A stretch of 64,000 nt of DNA from contig WJME01000190.1 of NCBI GenBank assembly GCA_014728115.1, positions 62,001 to 126,000 on the forward strand, written 5' to 3'. Every line of letters starts with the position of its first letter. The stretch's first letter is position 1. The translations under genes were made by a program, and so were the position numbers. The notes under the pieces were generated by a model. It ran no database searches and was not told the DNA's origin. It was given only the letters and a program-made list of their open reading frames with translations. This DNA is from Candidatus Zhuqueibacterota bacterium (GTDB lineage: Bacteria > Zhuqueibacterota > Zhuqueibacteria > Residuimicrobiales > Oceaniaggregativiventaceae). Shown here piece after piece: positions 49,043 to 58,731 of the stretch.

Positions 49043-50311
49043 ATGCCAGCCACGGCGCACGAATTGTATGCATTTCTTAAAACCATTCCTATACTCGACA
49101 CATTCACCCGGGTTCGTGTCGATCATCCTTTTGCCCGAACTCCGTTTGATATTCTCGGGCATCCCATGATCACGTCTCTTTGCCATGCAGCGGGTATGGA
49201 TCCAGATGCCATTAAATACACGGTTCCTGACCGGGAACGCACCCGGGCGGTTCTCTCTTTTTTACCTGCCTTGGAAAATACCCGTATTTTTCAACTGGTC
49301 CTTGAGATTGCCCAAAGATTCTGGAAAATCGATCCCGGGCAATTGTTACATGGAAATGTGGATGATTTATACGATCAAGTGGAAATTCTATCTGAACAAC
49401 CCAATCGTCTGGGAGATCTGCTGAAAGAATCAAATATCCACAGAATCATTGCAGCCATCGATTTCGATCATGAGATCGAAAATGATCTGTCCTATGCCCG
49501 CTATTCTATGCAATTGGACGACCTTATCGATTGGGACGCCAAAGAGATCCGAGACCGGTTTGTTACTATCACGGATATCCAGGTTACAAACGCTTCGAGT
49601 TTCAAATTAGCTCTATTCAAGCTTTTCGATCGTCTCACCCGGCACCATGGCGCTTCTGTACATTTGCGTATTCCTCCTGACCTGGTGCTCGAGCGTGTCT
49701 CTGACAATCGTATCGATACTCTGATCGCCAAGGCCAATCGCGGCGACCGGTTTAATCTTTTGGAAAGAAATCAGTTGGCGACATTTATGCTTTTCAAAGT
49801 CTGTGCAAGCTGCCAGGAAAATCAGCTGCCTCTGCAGTTGCTGATGGGCACTCTGCGTGATGTCTATGATCACGGTGTGCCCGGTGGCGGCAATTTGTGG
49901 GATCAGCGTTTTTCAATGATGAATTTGCATGAAATGTTCAATGCCTATCCCGGGGTCACATTTTTGGTCAGTCCTATCAATAGCAACCAAAATGGTGAAC
50001 TCGTTTCTTTTGCTTCAGTCTATCACAATGTAATCGCCAGTGGTCATTGGTGGTTTAGCAATATACCTGTGCTCGTGGAAAAAGACCTCAGGGCCAGAAT
50101 TCAGGCCATTCCACGCAACAAAATTCATCCGTTTTTTAGCTCTGCATCACATCTTGAATGGATATTGCCGAGTTTTTCCCAATACCATCAGGTGCTTGTG
50201 GATGTCTTGAGCGATGAGTTCATCGCCACACGGGGATGGAGTATCGATAAAACAATAGAGTGGAGTCGCAAGGTTCTCTATGAACAACCCAAATCAATAT
50301 TTAACCTGTGA
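49043..50311 (+). CDS. Uronate isomerase-like (amidohydrolase superfamily) protein with altered active site
   Basis: 'GHWWFSNIPVLVEKDLRARIQAIPRNKIHPFFSSASHLEWILPSFSQYHQVLVDVLSDEF' resembles the UxaC C-terminal region. Internal ATG at 49043. Confidence 0.55.
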   Translation: MPATAHELYAFLKTIPILDTFTRVRVDHPFARTPFDILGHPMITSLCHAAGMDPDAIKYTVPDRERTRAVLSFLPALENTRIFQLVLEIAQRFWKIDPGQLLHGNVDDLYDQVEILSEQPNRLGDLLKESNIHRIIAAIDFDHEIENDLSYARYSMQLDDLIDWDAKEIRDRFVTITDIQVTNASSFKLALFKLFDRLTRHHGASVHLRIPPDLVLERVSDNRIDTLIAKANRGDRFNLLERNQLATFMLFKVCASCQENQLPLQLLMGTLRDVYDHGVPGGGNLWDQRFSMMNLHEMFNAYPGVTFLVSPINSNQNGELVSFASVYHNVIASGHWWFSNIPVLVEKDLRARIQAIPRNKIHPFFSSASHLEWILPSFSQYHQVLVDVLSDEFIATRGWSIDKTIEWSRKVLYEQPKSIFNL

Positions 50312-50322
50312 TTGGAGGAAAA

Positions 50323-50436
50323 ATGTTCGATTGGTTTATATGGGGATTGGAACTTGTCGGATTGGTGATTCTCGTTGCCTGGATCATCCTTCCTATTAAA
50401 GAAGTAAAGCATATCATTCAACAAATGCGGAAATAA
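50323..50436 (+). CDS. 37-aa single-TM microprotein upstream of SSS symporter
   Basis: MFDWFIWGLELVGLVILVAWIILPIKEVKHIIQQMRK, preceded by TTGGAGG. Below the ORF-track cutoff. Confidence 0.6.
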   Translation: MFDWFIWGLELVGLVILVAWIILPIKEVKHIIQQMRK

Positions 50437-50481
50437 TTCGGCGTGGAAATGAATCAATGACAATCAGGAGCAAGCGGCGAA

Positions 50482-52131
50482 ATGGTAACCATCGATTATG
50501 TTGTCTTTATCAGTTTTTTGGTAGGTCTCTTTATTGTTGGCTCTATATTATACAAGTGGGTTGGGGAACCGGATGACTATTTTGTCGCCGGAAGAAATTT
50601 ACCGCCTTTTATCCTCGCTGCCACGCTGGTGGCAACGAATGTCAATCTTTATAGCTTTATCGGTCAAACCGGTGCCGCCTATCAGGAGGGCATTTCTATT
50701 GTCTGGCAGGCCTGGACCGGTAATATGGCTATCGTCTTTTCCGGTCTGTTTATACTGCCCATTTTTAGGCGTTTGCGAGTTCGCACCGTCCCCGAATATC
50801 TGGAACTGCGCTATAACCGGCTGGTGAGGTCGCTGGTGGGCTTGCTGTGGGTATTCCGTTTGGCTTTTTGGCTGGGTGTAACCATGTACACCGGCGCAAT
50901 CGCAGCAGAAACATTGACCGGAATTCACTCTTTTACTCTGTGGCTTTTTGTTTTTGGGATTATTGCCATAACCTTTACCACCCTGGGCGGAATGTGGTCA
51001 GTAGCCCTAACCGATGCCTTGCAGTTTGTCTTGATGCTCGGTGGTGCACTGATCCTGTTACCTCTGGCCATGAAAAGTGTGGGGTGGACACCCGGCTTGA
51101 TCGATAAACTGCCCCAAGGACATTTCGAGTTTGTCAAGCAACACGGAAATTATAACTGGCAATTCATGCTCGCCATCCTTGTGCTCGGTATTCAATGGGC
51201 CAGTACCGATCAGGGAATGATTCAGCGTACCTTTAGTGCCAATAGCGTACGAACCATTGTGAAAGGCATGGTATGGGCAGGGATTATTACCACGCCTTTT
51301 ATTCTCATCATCCTCCTGCCAGGCCTGGTGGCGGCTGTCAATACGCCGGGATTGGAGAATATCGATGTGGCTTATCCCATGATGATGGCTAAAACTCTGG
51401 CTCCTTTTCTTTTGGGATTGATGGTATGCGGACTCTTTTCCTCCCATCTTTCCACGGTCGATTCCAATCTCAATGCTGTGGCCACAGTGTTTACCGCTGA
51501 TATCTATCAGGCTGTATTTAACCGCCAGGCGAGCAAAAAAAATGTGCTATGGGTCGCCCGATTAACCACTATTTTGGCGGGTGTTTTGATGATTTTGGTG
51601 GCTTATATCGTCCCTCTCCTGGGCGGAGCTGTACAAGCTTATCTGACCATCATCAGCATTATGGACATGCCGCTTTTTGTGGTTGCCGTGATTTACGGAC
51701 TCTTGTGGCGCCGCAGTAACTGGCAAGGCGCTCTTGCAGGATATCTCGCCGGCGCATTGGCCGGGATCGTCGCACGATTCGGATTTGGGGTCGATGTCAA
51801 TGTCACCACCTTCATCAGTGCCGGTGCTGCGCTGGTGGTGTGCCCAATCGTTTCCCTGCTGACACCGCTCACTGACGAGAACCAGTTGCTGACGATCTGG
51901 AAAGCGAAAAAAGCGGATCAGGAAGAACATACTCTGGGCCAGGCTTATCATATTTTTCCACACTCTTTTTGGGCCAAAACCGGCACATTGGTGCTTGGCC
52001 TGGGATTGGTATCGTTTGTCACCGGCGCCTTGATCGGGTCAACCGGACATTCGTTTCTGGCCAGTATCTTTGCCATCGGGGGAATGCTGGTCTTTTTTGC
52101 CGGAGGACTGATCAAAGTGTATGCCCGCTGA
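50482..52131 (+). CDS. Sodium:solute symporter (SSS) family protein
   Basis: 'PDDYFVAGRNLPPFILAATLVATNVNLYSFIGQTGAAYQEG', 'TVPEYLELRYNRLVR', 'SSHLSTVDSNLNAVATVFTADIY'. Confidence 0.92.
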   Translation: MVTIDYVVFISFLVGLFIVGSILYKWVGEPDDYFVAGRNLPPFILAATLVATNVNLYSFIGQTGAAYQEGISIVWQAWTGNMAIVFSGLFILPIFRRLRVRTVPEYLELRYNRLVRSLVGLLWVFRLAFWLGVTMYTGAIAAETLTGIHSFTLWLFVFGIIAITFTTLGGMWSVALTDALQFVLMLGGALILLPLAMKSVGWTPGLIDKLPQGHFEFVKQHGNYNWQFMLAILVLGIQWASTDQGMIQRTFSANSVRTIVKGMVWAGIITTPFILIILLPGLVAAVNTPGLENIDVAYPMMMAKTLAPFLLGLMVCGLFSSHLSTVDSNLNAVATVFTADIYQAVFNRQASKKNVLWVARLTTILAGVLMILVAYIVPLLGGAVQAYLTIISIMDMPLFVVAVIYGLLWRRSNWQGALAGYLAGALAGIVARFGFGVDVNVTTFISAGAALVVCPIVSLLTPLTDENQLLTIWKAKKADQEEHTLGQAYHIFPHSFWAKTGTLVLGLGLVSFVTGALIGSTGHSFLASIFAIGGMLVFFAGGLIKVYAR

Positions 52132-52178
52132 GTCAGGCTTTTGGGCATCAGGCCTGACCGGGAACAAAATAATCGTAT

Positions 52179-54152
52179 ATGCCATTAACAGCATTATCCT
52201 CTCTTTCATTATTTGGAGTTTCTATCAATAAAAAGCGTAAAATGTGGGGGATTTTGTTCTGCTCGAGTTTGGTTTTATTGAGCCTGTATCTCGGTTGTGC
52301 AGGACGATCCTCCTGGACAGATCCTTTACCGCCTGAGCTGGTCAGCAATCTCGATGACAAAGAATACCAGGATTATGGTGCCGTGATCCTCCTGGATGAG
52401 GCCGAATTGCAGATTATGCGAGGCGACATCCGATTATCAGAACGAGAACGGCACAGGATTGTAAAAATCCTCAATGATCGCGGCTATGGATTTGCGAATG
52501 TAACCATTCCTTTCAGCAGTCAGACAGAAATATCGAATATCCGTGGTCGTACGATCACACCGGATGGCGGGATACAGCCCCTTGACCCTTCTGAAATCTA
52601 TGAGATCACAGCTCATCCTGAATTTATCTTTTATTCTGATGTGAAAGCCAAGCGGTTTACCTTGCCGGCAGTACAGGATGGAAGTATCATCGAATACCGG
52701 TGGAATGAACGGGTGAGCGGTTACACCAACTGGAATACATGGACTTTTCAATCCAGTGTACCGGTATTGCAATCGCGATATCGGCTTTCTATGCCTTCGG
52801 AATGGGATTTCAAATGGACCAGTCAGAATATTCAGGTAGAGTTTGACTCTATTCCGGCTCCACAGGGATTCAATCGTGTTTACGAGTGGCGGGCAGAAAA
52901 TATTGCGCCTTTGATCCCCAAAGTGGGTATGCCGTCTCTGAATAAAGTAATGGGTTCCCTGACTTTTTCACCTGTGGGGATTTCTGACTGGCAGGATGTG
53001 GCTCGATGGTACCATGGGCTTGTCAAAGAACGAATAAAGCCGACCCACAGAATCGCCCGCAAAGCCCGGGAACTGATTGCAGGAGCTGAGAACCAGCGTG
53101 AACAGTTAGAGCGGTTGGCCGAGTTTGTCAGAGATCATGTGCGCTATGTCGCCATTTCAATCGGTATAGGCGGATATCAACCCCATTTTGCTCAAGAGGT
53201 TTTAACCAAGCGCTACGGAGATTGTAAGGACAAGGTAACCTTGTTGATCGCCCTTGCGCAATCGGTGAATATTAAAGTCGAGCCGGTCATCATTTCCACC
53301 TGGCAGAATGGAAAAGTGGATACCACGGTCGCGAGTCAAACCCATTTTAATCACTTGATCGCTCGTGCAACTCTGGATGACAGCAGTCGAGTGTGGGTGG
53401 ATGCCACAGATAAAATGACACCGTTTGGAGAGTTGCCCTGGTATGATCAGGACAGATTGGTATGGATTGTAAGAGATGATGGCTCGGGGGTATGGGAGCG
53501 CACACCTGCCAATGCTGCATCAGACAATATGACGGTCCGCCATTGGCAACTCGCCCTGGATGGTAGAGGCGCAGCAGGGTCATTGGAGATTCGGTATGCA
53601 GGCGCAGAAGCACACGATTTCAGACGTCTGTTTTGGTCCCATTTACCCAAACAACGCCGCGAATGGGTCGAACGTCAGATTCGTTCACGATTTCCTCAGG
53701 CCAGAATCACAGATGTGCGAATCGACTCGGTAAGAAAGATAGAGCAGCCCGTGCGCATAAGAGCTCAATTCAGAACGAGATTCGAATATCCATTGCACCT
53801 TCCGCTGGATCGTTTTTTTGCCAGCGATTGGCATCTTTTATTGGCGGATTCAAGCCGGGTATATCCCATCGATATTCGCTATCCTTCGGTGAGTAAAGAT
53901 CAGCTTTATATGCAATGGCATGATGAATATCATATCGAACACAATATCGAAAATTCGGCTATTCAAGACTCGATATTGCATTGGCACCAGACGGTCAATA
54001 CGACCCAGGGACTGCACCTTGCCCAGGAGCTACGGCTTTTTCGGCGACGAATCGATACACTCGAACTAGCTGATGTGAAAGCAGTGTTTGATGACATTGC
54101 ACAACAGCAGCAACAGTGGATTTTGATTCGTAAAACAGACAAAAGTAATTGA
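52179..54152 (+). CDS. DUF3857/transglutaminase-like domain lipoprotein
   Basis: Lipobox-like 'SLYLGCAG'; DUF3857-like 'DGSIIEYRW'; transglutaminase 'RYGDCKDKVTLLIALAQS'. True start uncertain (52242 possible). Confidence 0.75.
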   Translation: MPLTALSSLSLFGVSINKKRKMWGILFCSSLVLLSLYLGCAGRSSWTDPLPPELVSNLDDKEYQDYGAVILLDEAELQIMRGDIRLSERERHRIVKILNDRGYGFANVTIPFSSQTEISNIRGRTITPDGGIQPLDPSEIYEITAHPEFIFYSDVKAKRFTLPAVQDGSIIEYRWNERVSGYTNWNTWTFQSSVPVLQSRYRLSMPSEWDFKWTSQNIQVEFDSIPAPQGFNRVYEWRAENIAPLIPKVGMPSLNKVMGSLTFSPVGISDWQDVARWYHGLVKERIKPTHRIARKARELIAGAENQREQLERLAEFVRDHVRYVAISIGIGGYQPHFAQEVLTKRYGDCKDKVTLLIALAQSVNIKVEPVIISTWQNGKVDTTVASQTHFNHLIARATLDDSSRVWVDATDKMTPFGELPWYDQDRLVWIVRDDGSGVWERTPANAASDNMTVRHWQLALDGRGAAGSLEIRYAGAEAHDFRRLFWSHLPKQRREWVERQIRSRFPQARITDVRIDSVRKIEQPVRIRAQFRTRFEYPLHLPLDRFFASDWHLLLADSSRVYPIDIRYPSVSKDQLYMQWHDEYHIEHNIENSAIQDSILHWHQTVNTTQGLHLAQELRLFRRRIDTLELADVKAVFDDIAQQQQQWILIRKTDKSN

Positions 54153-54338
54153 CTTTTGATATTAATAATATTATATTCAGTTCTTTGAGGAAAAAATCCG
54201 ACCTGTTATCGATTCATCATTCTATCACAAACCGATCTTTTAATATAGCACCCTTTGTTTTATGCCTGGTCTGACCGGGGCCGGAGCAATCCGTTTGTCC
54301 ATTCAATGGTGATAAATATAACTAAAGATTTAAACATT

Positions 54339-55142
54339 ATGGAGGTTGTTGTGGCAGAAAGTGATTCTCGGGAACGAATCATCAAAGGCCCCATTCATAG
54401 TCTGCGTTTTGGCGCAACAGCAGTGATTAATATTCTGGCTAAAGACTTTATTATCTGTCCTTTTAAACCGGTTTATTGTTCCTCTTCATTGCCTTTTAGA
54501 GAGCCCAGCCAAAACGATTACAAATCTGCACTGCCTACGCCAAAACAGATTTCTGATGCAGTGGCGAGTTTCCTGGATCAGCAATTGGCTATCGACTATA
54601 TCGTTATCGCAGGTAACGGAGAACCCACACTGCATCCCTATTTCGATAAAGTCGTTGACCGGATTTTGGCTGTGCGCGACGATTTCGCTCCGCATCTCGA
54701 TGTGGCACTGATTTCGAGTGCGTTTAATGTGGAAGACGAAAAGATCAGGACCACATTGGAAAAAGTCGAAGTCCCGATATTAAAACTCGATGCCGGAGAT
54801 AGCGTGCTGTTTCGTAAAATCAATCGACCTGTTGATTCGGTGTCATTTAAATCTGTTGTCAATGGCTTGAAAAAAATGGACCGGCTTTATATTCAAAGCG
54901 TTTTTATGAGCGGAAAAATCTCGAATACGGGTGAAAATAGTCTGGAGCGTTGGCTCAAAGTGATCAAAGAGATCAAACCGACGACTGTACATCTCTTTAC
55001 CATCGCGCAAGAAAAAAGTGATCTCGGACTCTTGCCTGTCGACAATAATGATTTGACGGAAATTGGGGAAAAACTACAAGCCTTTGCCAAGGTCCCTTAT
55101 TGTGTTTACGGGAATTCCCTTGATGATTTGTGCTATGTCTGA
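54339..55142 (+). CDS. Radical-SAM-like protein (COG0731-like) with degenerate cluster motif CPFKPVYC
   Basis: 'YIVIAGNGEPTLHPYFDKVVDRI', 'PTPKQISDAV', 'ILKLDAGD...FRKINRP' match the family. The usual CxxxCxxC reads C-PFK-P-VY-C. A GTG start at 54351 is also possible. Confidence 0.65.
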   Translation: MEVVVAESDSRERIIKGPIHSLRFGATAVINILAKDFIICPFKPVYCSSSLPFREPSQNDYKSALPTPKQISDAVASFLDQQLAIDYIVIAGNGEPTLHPYFDKVVDRILAVRDDFAPHLDVALISSAFNVEDEKIRTTLEKVEVPILKLDAGDSVLFRKINRPVDSVSFKSVVNGLKKMDRLYIQSVFMSGKISNTGENSLERWLKVIKEIKPTTVHLFTIAQEKSDLGLLPVDNNDLTEIGEKLQAFAKVPYCVYGNSLDDLCYV

Positions 55143-55895
55143 TCAGGGATAATTTTGTTTCCAAAAATCTTCCAGTTCCCATCCAGGAATATTATTTTTC
55201 CGAGCTGTCTTTTGTTGTTCAGGGGTGTTATAACCCCATAAGGCCAGAATACATTTCACTTGCACCGGCTTGACTTTGATCAATGTATCTACCTGATCAT
55301 CTATAAACACAAATTCAGATGGCTCGATTTCATATCGCTGTAAAAGCGAGGCAATAATATCCTTTTTGGGGTGTTTTGGAGATGCATGATAGAGTGCCTC
55401 GCTTTTGAGAATAATGTCATGAAATTTTAAAATCTCGGCGACATATTCGGTCTTTTTTGTCGTAATGATGACCAGTCGATCTTTGTGTGGATAATTTTGT
55501 AACCAGGACTGCATTCCCGGATAAAGGGGATTGAGTTTGAGCCACAGCTCACGGTGATGATCGAGAAAACGCTGTCTTTCGCTGTAAAATACCTCGAAAA
55601 AACGATCGCGCAAAGAGCTGAACGTTTGGGTGAATGCATCAAAATCATCCTGGGAGAGGATCGGGGCTTTATTTTCCAGTGCATGATAAATATACACATA
55701 ATCTTCGCCGGAACGAATGTAATTTCTTATTGCGCGGGCTTGTTCAATACTCCCGGGATTCAGTTCCTCAAATGAATATACCTTTTTATTTGTGCCCAGG
55801 TATTGTTGATACGCATTAAACCCCACCACAAGGCATTCATGAATGCTGTCGCCGATCACCCCATCAAAGTCCAATGCCAAAAAGCGAGTATTCAT
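55143..55895 (-). CDS. HAD-family hydrolase
   Basis: 'FLALDFDGVIGDSIHE', 'LVIITTKKTEYVAEIL', 'FVFIDDQVDTLIKVKP'. Confidence 0.83.
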   Translation of the reverse strand: MNTRFLALDFDGVIGDSIHECLVVGFNAYQQYLGTNKKVYSFEELNPGSIEQARAIRNYIRSGEDYVYIYHALENKAPILSQDDFDAFTQTFSSLRDRFFEVFYSERQRFLDHHRELWLKLNPLYPGMQSWLQNYPHKDRLVIITTKKTEYVAEILKFHDIILKSEALYHASPKHPKKDIIASLLQRYEIEPSEFVFIDDQVDTLIKVKPVQVKCILALWGYNTPEQQKTARKNNIPGWELEDFWKQNYP

Positions 55896-56161
55896 CGTTG
55901 TCCTCAGTTCTGTTTTTCATAAACTTTAATATAGCATTTATTTTTACTCTTTGCAAGAGACCCTGTGAGTTTTTTCTCATATCAATTATGGAATGACCTG
56001 GATGAGCAAGATGTATTTAAAATATATAGTCGAGTATTTTTAAAGGTTTTACTTGCAATTGATGTGCGGACTTGATATTTTCTTATTACCAGGGATTGTT
56101 ATTTTGCCTCGCTCTATTGACGAGCCTGGATTTAAATAGACTGAGGATATTCAGGAATGAT

Positions 56162-56848
56162 ATGTTGCTAACCGTCGATGCCCCAATCGCAGACAAAGTT
56201 TCCCTGCTGGCCATGCATTTCTCCGACCTACAAAACGGAGAGCATTCGGCTGAATTGTGGAAGATTATCGAATCATTATCCGAGGATATTCGATCCTCTT
56301 ATACCACTCCTTCTCAAGCTCATGATCTTTTAAAGCCTGCCCGGCAGCTCTATCGCCGCTTGGGCATGGATCCGACGCACTCACGGCCTTCTTCGGAGGC
56401 CCTGATACGACGCATCATTCAAAAAAAAGATCTCTACAGAGTCAATACACTTGTGGATATTGGGAATCTGGTGTCCCTTGCCATACAATTGCCTATCGGG
56501 ATCTATGATAAACAATGCATATCCGGTGATGTCAGTTGTCGACTGGGCCGAAAAGGTGAATTTTTTAAAGGGATCGGAAAGAGCCAGGTAAACCTCGACG
56601 AACGAATTTGCTTGGCTGACCAAAAAGGGCCTTTTGGTAATCCCTCGAGCGATTCTTTTCGAACCAGGGTGACCCTGGATACCAGGAATATATTATTTGT
56701 GGTATTCGCCCCGACTAACCTGTTTGAACTCTCTGTATTTGAAACCATAATATTTCTGGTGCAAACCTCCATGGACTTTTATGCCCATGGTAAACTCGAA
56801 TCGGTACAATGTATCAGTGAATTGACTGATAAACAATACACAAACTAA
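56162..56848 (+). CDS. B3/B4 (PheT-like) domain protein
   Basis: 'YRRLGMDPTHSRPSSEALIRRIIQKKDLYRVNTLVDIGNLVSLAIQLPIGIYD', typical of standalone B3/4 domains. Confidence 0.8.
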   Translation: MLLTVDAPIADKVSLLAMHFSDLQNGEHSAELWKIIESLSEDIRSSYTTPSQAHDLLKPARQLYRRLGMDPTHSRPSSEALIRRIIQKKDLYRVNTLVDIGNLVSLAIQLPIGIYDKQCISGDVSCRLGRKGEFFKGIGKSQVNLDERICLADQKGPFGNPSSDSFRTRVTLDTRNILFVVFAPTNLFELSVFETIIFLVQTSMDFYAHGKLESVQCISELTDKQYTN

Positions 56849-56860
56849 CTGGAGGAAGCT

Positions 56861-57370
56861 ATGAATCAGCAAAGCAAGTTTATGCCGGCGTTATGGGGTG
56901 GATTGCTTATCGGTGTGATTAGTGGAGTCCCCGGACTGAATTTGATCAATTGTGCGTGTTGCGCAGGAGTTATTGGAGGCGGTATATTTGCCGTATATAT
57001 GTATCGCCGTGATACCGGTCCATATGCTCAAATCACCTCGACAGATGGGGTTGTGTTGGGATTAATTGCCGGTCTGATAGGCGCGGTACTGGCAAGTATT
57101 TTGTCTGCTTTGTTTGGAACTGCCAGCATGGAAATGCTGGAACAGGCAAAGCAATACATCGATGATCCCGATGCCCGGCAAATACTCGATCAGCTGAGCG
57201 GTCAGGGCATGTCTGCAGGACTATTTTTCATTTCAATGATGCTCAATGTGGTCATATATGCCATATTCGGTCTGATCGGGGGGCTTGTCGGTGCTTCATT
57301 GTTTGGCAAAAACAAACCCAAACCGGAAACCAGTTTGGATGAGCCCCAACCTCCTGTTGAAAATCCGTGA
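56861..57370 (+). CDS. Multi-TM membrane protein of unknown function
   Basis: Several hydrophobic segments, Gly-rich, RBS ctggaggaagct. Confidence 0.6.
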   Translation: MNQQSKFMPALWGGLLIGVISGVPGLNLINCACCAGVIGGGIFAVYMYRRDTGPYAQITSTDGVVLGLIAGLIGAVLASILSALFGTASMEMLEQAKQYIDDPDARQILDQLSGQGMSAGLFFISMMLNVVIYAIFGLIGGLVGASLFGKNKPKPETSLDEPQPPVENP

Positions 57371-57375
57371 TTTTT

Positions 57376-58731
57376 ATGGCGTGCGACCTGATCTCATTTT
57401 TGCGCGAAAAGGGCGGAGCTGCCACAACAGAAGAGATTGCGGCTGACTTGCTCAAAATGCCAAATGCACCTTTGGCTGTCGCCGAATCATTGGTTCAGTC
57501 CATGTGTAAAGATCAAGCGATCAAACAAACATCTCCTCATGTCTGGGAAATTTGTGGCGAACCGGTCAAGACAACGCCTGCAAATGATGAATGGGTTTTG
57601 CTCACTACTGTACCTGTTTCTTGCCCACATTGGCGTTCGGTTCAGGCGATATTAATGGCCGAAATGAGCGGAATTGAATGTGTCGAACGGCATATCGTTA
57701 TCCGTTCACAAGGCCTGACAGAGCAGGATTGGCTGCATCTTTTGGATCTCCTGGATGAGAAATGGGTGGTGATAGAGGGACTGGGTAACCAGGTTAACAC
57801 CTTAAAATCCGGATTGAAAAATTTTGCAAAAAGCGAACCTGTCATCCATTCTCTTGCAAAGAGTGTGAAAACGCTTATAGCCGACCAGCCTTTGCGAACA
57901 AGCAATGATATGGCGCAGCTTTTAAAAGCCGAATGCTATGAATGGCCAGAACCGGAAAAAAAGCTGGATCAACTCATCCAGAATGCACAAGCTTTTATGG
58001 ACATTCTGAATGTCAATCATCCAGAGCAGTTAATGTCCCTTTGGGTCGAATCCAAAAGGGAATTCACGTTCGATCGTTTCAATTTTGATCGTGATGATGT
58101 AAATGCCGTACCTGCAACACCGGGGATCTATTTGATAAAGGATGCTCGTCAAAACATCATTTATGTCGGCAAGGCAAAAAATTTGGCTCGCCGATTAATG
58201 TCTTACTTTTTACCAGGTGCGCAAAATAGTGCCAGGATTCAGGCCATCCATCAACAAATGGCAGATTTTGAATTCGAGAGTCTGGGCTCTGAACTCGAAG
58301 CATTGCTCTCAGAGTGGGAAATGATCCAAAACTATGATCCGCCCATTAATCGGCAACTGCGTGTTCATCAACGCTCCCATCGACAGGCGGAACGCTATGA
58401 GAGAATACTGTTTTTGCCTGCCAAAGATCCGCAAGACGTGCAGATTTATTTTTTACATCCAAGGGGTGCATTTGCCCGGTGCCGCTATCGTGACCATAGA
58501 CAAATGAACCGGCTGGCAAACTGTGTCAAAAGTGTTTTTTTTACATCTCTGCCTGTCTCTGATATAGATAAAACCAGATGTGAAATCTCCTGGTCGTGGT
58601 TATCAGAGACAAAGAGCCCTGTGCATTCTCTGGATATGAGAGGTATCACTCTGGAACGTGAGGCCCTTCGTTTGATCAAAGATCATGTCAAAAGTTTTCG
58701 GTCAGATACAGAACGGGTAATACAGACTTGA
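57376..58731 (+). CDS. GIY-YIG nuclease-domain protein with N-terminal winged-helix-like region
   Basis: 'PGIYLIKDARQNIIYVGKAKNLARRLMSYF...SELEALLSEWEMIQNYDPPINRQLR' matches the UvrC/Cho-type GIY-YIG domain. Confidence 0.8.
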   Translation: MACDLISFLREKGGAATTEEIAADLLKMPNAPLAVAESLVQSMCKDQAIKQTSPHVWEICGEPVKTTPANDEWVLLTTVPVSCPHWRSVQAILMAEMSGIECVERHIVIRSQGLTEQDWLHLLDLLDEKWVVIEGLGNQVNTLKSGLKNFAKSEPVIHSLAKSVKTLIADQPLRTSNDMAQLLKAECYEWPEPEKKLDQLIQNAQAFMDILNVNHPEQLMSLWVESKREFTFDRFNFDRDDVNAVPATPGIYLIKDARQNIIYVGKAKNLARRLMSYFLPGAQNSARIQAIHQQMADFEFESLGSELEALLSEWEMIQNYDPPINRQLRVHQRSHRQAERYERILFLPAKDPQDVQIYFLHPRGAFARCRYRDHRQMNRLANCVKSVFFTSLPVSDIDKTRCEISWSWLSETKSPVHSLDMRGITLEREALRLIKDHVKSFRSDTERVIQT

